A stretch of DNA of 18,626 nt, from positions 1-18,626 of the forward strand of contig JAUXDV010000007.1 in NCBI GenBank assembly GCA_030620735.1, read 5' to 3'. Under the pieces are notes generated by a model. The model ran no database searches. It was not told where the DNA came from and saw only the letters and a program-made list of their open reading frames with translations. This stretch comes from Gammaproteobacteria bacterium. GTDB taxonomy: Bacteria > Pseudomonadota > Gammaproteobacteria > Chromatiales > Chromatiaceae. The translations under genes were made by a program, and so were the position numbers. The first letter of the stretch is position 1. The number at the start of each line of letters is the position of its first letter. Below, one piece after another: positions 12,734-18,626 of this stretch.

Positions 12734-15327
12734 TTCAGCCGCCAGCAGCACCGACCCGCCTTGGGCTGATCAGAAGCTTCATCACCATTTTTGCGCCCAT
12801 CTCTCTGCTATTGCTGGTCATCGGCGCCATGCATTACTACACTTTTTATACAACCGAACGCTCCAGCATTGAATCCACAGAATCCCTCAATGTCGATCTT
12901 GCCCACCACATGATCCTGGAGGAGATTGCCAATGTTGTGACAGACCTGCGCTTTCTTGCCGAGCACATCGAGTCCCGGGGCCTGCCTAAGGCGCTCTCAT
13001 GGTCTCGCGAGCAAGATATTGCAGATGAATTCAGAATATTCGCCGCCAATAAGGGGCTCTATGATCAGATTCGCTACCTGGATAAGAACGGCATGGAGAT
13101 TGTCAGGGTTAACTATCATGACGGAGATCCTGAAATCGTCCCTTTTGCCGCTCTGCAGAACAAGTCGAACCGCTACTATTTTCGTGAAGCACTGGCTCAG
13201 GAGCGCGGCGGCATCTATCTCTCCCGCTTCGACCTGAATGTTGAAAATGGTGAGATCGAACAACCCTCCAAACCAGTAATACGATTTGGCGCCCCTGTAT
13301 TCGATCACAATGGCAGCAAGGGCGGCATTGTCCTGCTCAACTATCTTGGCGCCAGGCTGATCGAAAATTTCACCCGCGCCGCAGCCAATATCGCTGATCA
13401 TATCGAGCTCGTCAACAGCAATGGATACTGGCTCAGCAGCCCCAATCCCGAGGATGAATGGGGTTTCATGCTGAGGAAAGACACCCGCTTTCAAAACAGC
13501 AATCCTGAAGCCTGGAACACAATATCAAACAGTGAAAGCGGTCAGTTCGAGACCCCGGAAGGGCTGTTCACTTTTACCACCATCCACCCGCTGAGCGTTG
13601 CACCTGCAGCCAACTCAACTGCCGGCAAGGCTCCAGACAGCAGCCTCAAATCAGATATGCAATGGAAAATCATCTCCCACATATCTGCAGACAAGATCAC
13701 TTTTACACTACCTCAATTTCTGGCGCACAATGCGGCGCTCTATCTCTCCATGTTCGGCCTGGTCTTTTTCGGCGCCGGATTGCTGGCGCGCACGCGGCAT
13801 CTGCATCAAATTGCCGAAGCACAGCGTGATTACGAGCAGCACTTTCGCCAGACCATGGAAAATATCAACCTTGCCGCCGTTGCCGTCAACAAGAGTGGCA
13901 GGGTCACTTTTTGCAACAAATACTTTCTGCGCATCACCGGCTGGCAGCGAGATGAAGTCATAGGAAGTGATTGGGTGGACAAGTTTGTTTCACAGGAGTA
14001 CAGGGAAGAAGTTTCCAGCATCATCCAATTGATGGAAAACCCTGAACGGCTCCCCTCGCATATGGAATTTCTGGTCAAAACACACCATGGCGAGCCAAGA
14101 CTCATCACCTGGAACAATACTCCCTCATTCGACAGCAAAGGCGATGTCATCGGTATCACTGGCATCGGCAAGGATATCACCGACATACGGCGCACCGAGG
14201 CAAATCTGCTCAAGCTATCCCAGGCTGTAGAGCAAAGCCCAAGCACCGTCATGATCACGGATACCCGTGGCAACATTGAATATGTCAATCCAAAATTCAC
14301 ACAGGTTTCCGGTTATGATGCGCAAGAGATCATTGGAAAAAACCCGCGTGTCTTGAAATCAGGTGAAACCACAAATAATGAGTACAGCGACCTGTGGGAA
14401 ACTGTCAAAGATGGTGGTGAATGGCGCGGTGAATTTCACAACCGGCGGAAAAACGGCGAGCTCTACTGGGAATCAGCCGCCATCTCTGCGATTCGCAACA
14501 GTGATGGAGAGATCATCAACTTCCTCGCGCTGAAAGAGGACATCACCGAGAGAAAACGCATGGAAGCGGAAATCGATAGCCAGAATCGGGAGCTTGCCCA
14601 TTCCGAGACCCTGGCTGTCATGGGGCGCATGGCCAGTATGATCGCCCACGACCTGCGCAACCCGCTCTCTTCAGTAAAAATGACACTGCAGATTCTTGAA
14701 AAAAAATCCGGCAAAGCGATCAGCGCCGATACCCGGGAACTCTGCCAGATCTCTCTTGAGCAGATCCGCTACATGGAGGATATCCTCTCAGATGTGCTCT
14801 CCTACTCACGCCCTGACGCACTCAAGCCCGAGTGGATCAGCATCGACAAGGTCATTGAAATGGCCATCAGCCTGTCGCAGCGTCGTCAGGAGGATCAACA
14901 GGTAAAGCTTCATGCCGATTATCACTCCGGTCTGCCCACAATCTATGCTGACGCTACGAAACTGCGCCAGGTTTTTTCCAACCTGATATCCAACGCCCTG
15001 CAGGCAACCCGGGAGAACGGCAACCCCCGTGTCAATGTAGAGGCCATGATTGAACTCGGCCTTGAAGGGACCTCCATTCGTGTTGATATTTGCGACAACG
15101 GATGCGGCATCAGCAGCGAAGAGAGAGATAAGATATTCGAACCCTTCTATACCACGCGTGCCAAAGGAACAGGCCTGGGACTGGCTATCGTCAAGCGCAT
15201 TCTGGATCAACACATGGCGACTATCAGCATCTCTGACAACTCCCCCAAAGGCAGCTGCATTTCGGTCATACTGCCAGTCAGCCCGGCATCTGAAATCCCC
15301 CATCAGGAAGAGTCACAACATGAGTAA
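12724..15327 (+). CDS. Membrane sensor histidine kinase with Cache-like and two PAS domains (NtrB/AtoS type)
   Basis: 867 aa inner-membrane kinase. Helix 1 (about 17-39) and helix 2 (about 334-356) enclose a roughly 290-residue periplasmic region with Cache-like features (LYDQIRYLDKNGMEIVRVNY, NRYYFREALAQERGGIYLS). Cytoplasmic PAS 1 (about 370-490, GRVTFCNKYFLRITGW) and PAS 2 (about 495-615, GNIEYVNPKFTQVSGY) are followed by HisKA with phosphoacceptor H642 (IAHDLRNPLSS). The ATPase domain has N757 (NLISNALQATRENG), DICDNGCGI, FEPFYTTRAKGTGLGLAIV. All catalytic motifs are intact. The input signal is unknown; PAS domains of this type may bind heme, flavin or nothing. It overlaps the response regulator gene by eight bases, which defines its partner. 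Confidence 0.92.
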   Translation: MPIIQPPAAPTRLGLIRSFITIFAPISLLLLVIGAMHYYTFYTTERSSIESTESLNVDLAHHMILEEIANVVTDLRFLAEHIESRGLPKALSWSREQDIADEFRIFAANKGLYDQIRYLDKNGMEIVRVNYHDGDPEIVPFAALQNKSNRYYFREALAQERGGIYLSRFDLNVENGEIEQPSKPVIRFGAPVFDHNGSKGGIVLLNYLGARLIENFTRAAANIADHIELVNSNGYWLSSPNPEDEWGFMLRKDTRFQNSNPEAWNTISNSESGQFETPEGLFTFTTIHPLSVAPAANSTAGKAPDSSLKSDMQWKIISHISADKITFTLPQFLAHNAALYLSMFGLVFFGAGLLARTRHLHQIAEAQRDYEQHFRQTMENINLAAVAVNKSGRVTFCNKYFLRITGWQRDEVIGSDWVDKFVSQEYREEVSSIIQLMENPERLPSHMEFLVKTHHGEPRLITWNNTPSFDSKGDVIGITGIGKDITDIRRTEANLLKLSQAVEQSPSTVMITDTRGNIEYVNPKFTQVSGYDAQEIIGKNPRVLKSGETTNNEYSDLWETVKDGGEWRGEFHNRRKNGELYWESAAISAIRNSDGEIINFLALKEDITERKRMEAEIDSQNRELAHSETLAVMGRMASMIAHDLRNPLSSVKMTLQILEKKSGKAISADTRELCQISLEQIRYMEDILSDVLSYSRPDALKPEWISIDKVIEMAISLSQRRQEDQQVKLHADYHSGLPTIYADATKLRQVFSNLISNALQATRENGNPRVNVEAMIELGLEGTSIRVDICDNGCGISSEERDKIFEPFYTTRAKGTGLGLAIVKRILDQHMATISISDNSPKGSCISVILPVSPASEIPHQEESQHE

Positions 15328-16705
15328 AATTCTTATTGTCGACGATGATCTTGCCAGCAGCAGGACTCTGCAACTGCATCTTGGCAGCCAGGAACATCAG
15401 GTGAAACTTGCTGCAAGCGTGGATGAAGGGATCGATATCGCTGACGCCTATCAGCCCGACCTGATTATCCTGGATATCAGAATGCCAGGGCGCTCCGGCC
15501 TGGAAGGCCTGCCGGATTTCAAAACACTGCTGCCCAATGCGCGTGTCATCATGATCACCGCCTTCCATGACATGGAGAGCACCATCGAGGCGATGCAGCA
15601 GGGAGCAGACGACTATATCCACAAGCCTATCGATATCGATGAGCTGGATTCCTCCATATCCAAACTCTGTGCTGCTGAAGAGGATAGTGACCAGCTGTTT
15701 TTATCCACCAGCCTGGAAAGCAGGAGTAATCAACTCAGCATGGTCGGGCGCAGCAGGGTCATGAAGGAGGTTTTCAAAACAATCGGCCTGGTTGCAAAAA
15801 GCCCCGCGACTGTGTTGATCACGGGTGAATCGGGAACAGGCAAGGAGCTGGTGGCGAGGGCTATTCACCGCGCCGGTAAAACCCCGCATGGTCCTTTCAT
15901 TGCGGTCAACTGCGCCGCGCTGGTAGAGACCCTGCTCGAATCAGATATGTTTGGCCACGAAAAAGGCGCTTTTACCGGCGCCGTCGGCCGCCAGGAAGGG
16001 AAGTTTTCTCTCGCCCGCGGCGGCAGCATCTTCCTTGACGAGATCGGCGAGCTCTCTCTCTCCATGCAGGCAAAACTGCTGCGGGTATTGCAATACAAGG
16101 AGTATACCCCGCTGGGCGCAAAGCAGATTCAGCATACGGACGCCAGGATCATTGCTGCAACCAACGCGGAGATGGAACAAAAGATCAAACAGGGCGGCTT
16201 TAGAGAAGATCTCTACTATCGCCTGCAGGTGGTCAATATCCATCTGCCGCCCTTGCGGGAACGTAAAGAGGATTTGATCGACCTGGTGCAGACGCTGTTG
16301 AACCGCATCAACCGCGAATTGCACAGTAATGTGACGCACATCACCAGGGATGCCCTCGCCTGCATGACTGCCTATGAGTGGCCGGGCAATGTGCGTGAAC
16401 TGGAGAATGTGCTGATGAAAGGCATTGCCCTGTCGCACAGCAACACTTTCACCCCCGAGTTGCTGCCGGAATATATCTGCGACATCAGGATCAACGACAA
16501 ACCCCAAACTGCAGAAAAACCCGCCTCGGAATTAAGTCTGGAGGAGATGGAGAAAATCCATGTGGCGCGCGTGCTGGAAGCAACTGCATGGCACAAGGGA
16601 AAAACATGCGAGATTCTGAACATTTCCCGCCCGCGCCTGCGTCGCATGATCAAGCAGTACAACTTGACGCCGCCAACAGCGAGTGAAGATGACGAGAATA
16701 TTTAG
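15320..16705 (+). CDS. Sigma-54-dependent response regulator (NtrC family)
   Basis: 461 aa DNA-binding activator. ATG at 15320 (MSKILIVDDD) is chosen over the open frame running back into the kinase gene because it begins exactly at the receiver domain and has AGGAAGAG upstream. Receiver: D8-D10, phosphoacceptor D52 (LIILDIRMPG), T80 and K102. AAA+ domain: Walker A GESGTGKE (from 169), the sigma-54 contact loop GAFTGA (216-221) and Walker B IFLDEIGEL (D240, E241). A Fis-type helix-turn-helix ends the protein (about 409-450, ARVLEATAWHKGKTCEILNI, then SRPRLRRMI). It should activate -24/-12 promoters; the candidate at 2627-2642 is an obvious target. The stop codon TAG lies within a dispersed repeat, so the last residues may have been altered by its insertion. 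Confidence 0.95.
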   Translation: MSKILIVDDDLASSRTLQLHLGSQEHQVKLAASVDEGIDIADAYQPDLIILDIRMPGRSGLEGLPDFKTLLPNARVIMITAFHDMESTIEAMQQGADDYIHKPIDIDELDSSISKLCAAEEDSDQLFLSTSLESRSNQLSMVGRSRVMKEVFKTIGLVAKSPATVLITGESGTGKELVARAIHRAGKTPHGPFIAVNCAALVETLLESDMFGHEKGAFTGAVGRQEGKFSLARGGSIFLDEIGELSLSMQAKLLRVLQYKEYTPLGAKQIQHTDARIIAATNAEMEQKIKQGGFREDLYYRLQVVNIHLPPLRERKEDLIDLVQTLLNRINRELHSNVTHITRDALACMTAYEWPGNVRELENVLMKGIALSHSNTFTPELLPEYICDIRINDKPQTAEKPASELSLEEMEKIHVARVLEATAWHKGKTCEILNISRPRLRRMIKQYNLTPPTASEDDENI

Positions 16706-16799
16706 TTTGCAGTTGGCAATATTTAGTTTGCAGTCATCAGTAGGCAGTTTGTAGTAAAGACTTGGAGCAAAAACTGCCTACTGCAAACTGCTGACTGCC
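16697..16799 (+). repeat. Dispersed repeat, family C copy 2, with tandem duplication; possible bidirectional terminator
   Basis: AATATTTAGTTTGCAGT occurs twice in tandem (16697-16713 and 16718-16734, period 21). CAGTAGGCAGTTT (16738-16750) then pairs exactly with AAACTGCCTACTG (16771-16783) around a 20-base loop. It fills the gap between two convergent genes and overlaps the 3' end of the response regulator gene, whose TAG is at 16703-16705. A relative lies at 2448-2512. Its position suits a shared transcription end, but there is no clear T-run. Confidence 0.8.
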
Positions 16800-16812
16800 A
16801 ACTCTCTTTAGA

Positions 16813-18626
16813 TTAGAACCATGGATTCCCCATGAACAGGTAGAAACTGCTGTCCCCGGTGTCGGCAATTCCATAACCGAAGTAGAGCGGCGCAATTGCG
16901 TTGTCGAGTCCCAAAAAAAGGCTGCCGGCAGTAATCGGATCGTTCAGGATATCACTGGAGTCCATCCAGGTGTTGCCACTCTCCAGACTGGCTCCAACAT
17001 ATGCCTGGACGATTCTGTTCTTGAATAATTGGCGCTGATATCCCAGAGATGCAAATGCAGCGTGTTGTCCGGTGAGCTGGTTTTGCTGCAAACCCGATAG
17101 ATTCAGGAACCCCCCCAGCTGAAACATACTCTGTAGTGGCGCATCATCTCCCAGCGTCGTATCGTAAGAGATCCTACCCAGAAAAGTATTTTTTCCCCAG
17201 CTTTTCGCCCCTACCGATAGGAAACCGAGCTGTTCGAAATCATCATCCGATCCAAGAGATTCACGCGACAGCACACCCTCCAACCACATGAGATAACCAT
17301 TTTGCGGGAAAGTCACAGAGTCCAGTTTATCGGCAGAAAACCGCAGGTAGAGCTCTCCACCGTTAAAATCGTAATCCTGAAGGTCTTTAAAGCCGCTCAA
17401 AACATCAACGTCGCCGGTCTCCCCCCTGTAACCACCACGAATTTCACCCCAGTAGCCCAGATTCATACCAGCAGCAAGATCAATGGAAGCCGTCGTCACA
17501 CTATATCTCGACAGCACTTCTTCATCCTCAAACAGACGGAAGTTGGTGCGCCAGTATGCAACTCTTCCATTGACAAAATATTTTGCATCATAGCCCAGCG
17601 GCTGGTAGATTTCAGTGAAGATACCGGGGTCCTCTCCAAACTGAAGCCCTGTTCGCCACTCGCCATTGCGGTCATTCAACGGCATCTTTGTATAGGCGGC
17701 GCCGATATTGAATCGTGAGTCACTTGCAGAGGTATCCACCGACAGCGCAAGACCAAACTGCAGGAAATCCGTGCCCCAGGATTTTTTGCGTGCCTTGATG
17801 ATGACGCCATCCTCTCCGTTGTCACGCACCAGCTCGTAAGTGACGCTCTCAAAAATACCCTGTCCATAGATGCGCCCAATACCCTCTTCGAGCCTGTCCA
17901 GGTTCAGAGATTCACCCTCCCTGATACCGAGAAGGTTCGCCAGCAGCTCATTGCTCAACTTGCTGTCGTTGTCGAAGCGAATGAAATCAATCACCTGGTC
18001 AGTCCCGGATCCTGCTTCTATTCCTGCTTCTGCGCTGCTCTCGAAGCTCCCTGGTTTCGACCACCTGCCGTCTGATGCTCTCCGTGTTGATGCCGCAGCA
18101 TGCTGCTTCGCCATGCTGCTGTCGTATTTCGCCCCGGGGACAGAAAATCTGCGCAGACGATTCTGCTGCTCTCTGACGGCCTTCTCTCCGATCTCAATCG
18201 CAAGCAGAACTTTGTCAAAACTTGCAGATGTCACCAACTTGCCCATGGGAGGGACAATCAGCACATCCCTGTTTGTGAGGCTCGCAATCTGACGTTCGGT
18301 GTTTCTGCGTGTTAACAGACCGCTCAGCTGCTCCGCCATCTTAAGCGCAGAGGTGAGCTGCTCCTCGGTCAGGAGAGGTGTGCTGATGTCGATCGCAATG
18401 ACAATGTTAGCCCCCATCTCCCTGACTACACTGACTGGCAGATTGTTGGAGATGCCGCCGTCAACCAACAGCTTGCCATCATAATTGACACCGGCAAAAA
18501 TACCCGGCACAGAGAAGCTGGCGCGAATCGCAGTTGCTAGATTTCCGCCGCCAAGTACAACCTCTTTGCCCGTGGCAATCTCTGTCGCCACTGCGCGAAA
18601 CGGGATGGGCAGGCGATCAAAGTCAT
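16813..18626 (-). CDS. PlpD-like patatin phospholipase with POTRA and outer-membrane beta-barrel (5' end beyond window)
   Basis: 603 residues are visible; the frame continues past the right edge, and a GTG at 18591 is internal, not a start. The first residues (DFDRLPIPFRAVATEIATGK) and DGGISNNLPVSVVREMGANI belong to a bacterial patatin-like lipase. The catalytic aspartate (DGG) is present, but the nucleophile motif GxSxG must lie outside. A basic and serine-rich linker follows (STRRASDGRWSKPG). A single POTRA-type module (VIDFIRFDNDSKLSNELLAN to FESVTYELV) leads to a 16-strand-type surface-antigen barrel ending GNPWF, with the terminal phenylalanine typical of BAM substrates. This is the type Vd autotransporter architecture (PlpD, FplA). 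Phospholipase activity at the surface is family knowledge. It converges on the regulator gene and has no visible link to the oxidase cluster. Confidence 0.88.
   Translation of the reverse strand, partial: DFDRLPIPFRAVATEIATGKEVVLGGGNLATAIRASFSVPGIFAGVNYDGKLLVDGGISNNLPVSVVREMGANIVIAIDISTPLLTEEQLTSALKMAEQLSGLLTRRNTERQIASLTNRDVLIVPPMGKLVTSASFDKVLLAIEIGEKAVREQQNRLRRFSVPGAKYDSSMAKQHAAASTRRASDGRWSKPGSFESSAEAGIEAGSGTDQVIDFIRFDNDSKLSNELLANLLGIREGESLNLDRLEEGIGRIYGQGIFESVTYELVRDNGEDGVIIKARKKSWGTDFLQFGLALSVDTSASDSRFNIGAAYTKMPLNDRNGEWRTGLQFGEDPGIFTEIYQPLGYDAKYFVNGRVAYWRTNFRLFEDEEVLSRYSVTTASIDLAAGMNLGYWGEIRGGYRGETGDVDVLSGFKDLQDYDFNGGELYLRFSADKLDSVTFPQNGYLMWLEGVLSRESLGSDDDFEQLGFLSVGAKSWGKNTFLGRISYDTTLGDDAPLQSMFQLGGFLNLSGLQQNQLTGQHAAFASLGYQRQLFKNRIVQAYVGASLESGNTWMDSSDILNDPITAGSLFLGLDNAIAPLYFGYGIADTGDSSFYLFMGNPWF

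Noticed and set aside
15050..15319. Upstream extension of the response regulator frame
   Set aside because: It lies inside the kinase ATPase domain in another frame; MSKILIVDDD at 15320 starts the receiver domain and has a ribosome site.
18591..18591. GTG as start of the patatin/outer-membrane protein
   Set aside because: The frame continues upstream to the window edge with conserved patatin residues (FDRLPIPFRAVATEIATG), so the gene is truncated by the window.
1..18626. tRNA or rRNA genes
   Set aside because: No cloverleaf-like or ribosomal sequence was noticed by reading; the non-coding gaps are filled by repeats and short regulatory sites.

Overview
The window is a dense bacterial chromosome segment (moderate to high GC by eye) carrying ten genes or gene fragments longer than 100 codons and three small single-helix membrane-protein genes. 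Taxonomy is inferred only. The dispersed palindromic repeats, the PlpD-type patatin/outer-membrane protein and the NtrB/NtrC-style sigma-54 regulators fit a Gram-negative proteobacterium, perhaps a chemolithotrophic gammaproteobacterium. The oxidase at the left edge resembles the bd-like oxidases known from nitrite oxidisers. No photosynthesis gene is present, although protochlorophyllide-reductase-type (PCP_red) domains recur.

Layout. Minus strand, 2355 to 1: a 52-aa membrane protein, a small (54-67 aa) membrane protein, and a large cytochrome bd-like oxidase subunit running off the left edge. Plus strand, 2698 to 16705: an 807-aa HEAT-repeat protein; a secreted cupredoxin-like protein; a 42-aa membrane protein; a double-Usp protein with five PCP_red-like repeats; a NirJ/AhbD-like radical SAM protein with four PCP_red-like repeats; an overlapping HemY-type protoporphyrinogen oxidase; a small membrane protein, a PAS histidine kinase and a sigma-54 response regulator, all overlapping. 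Minus strand, 18626 to 16813: a PlpD-like patatin/outer-membrane protein, cut by the right edge.

Interpretation (inference). The cluster looks like a respiratory oxidase with its own periplasmic copper-type donor, small accessory subunits, a scaffold (HEAT), a tetrapyrrole-modifying pair (radical SAM plus HemY-like flavoprotein) and a sigma-54 two-component switch. A good sigma-54 type (-24/-12) promoter candidate lies before the HEAT gene, which would tie the regulator to the cluster. The repeated PCP_red domains on both the Usp and radical SAM proteins suggest a shared tetrapyrrole-handling or docking role that I do not recognise as described.

The gaps hold several dispersed repeat families: three copies of a CTCGCAAAGACGC hairpin element with a conserved one-sided flank, two copies of a GTAGGATG hairpin element (one nested in a CCACGGAA inverted repeat) and two copies of a CAGTAGGCAGTTT element. 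A 12-unit heptanucleotide array lies inside the Usp gene and exactly encodes four heptapeptides between two PCP_red-like domains.
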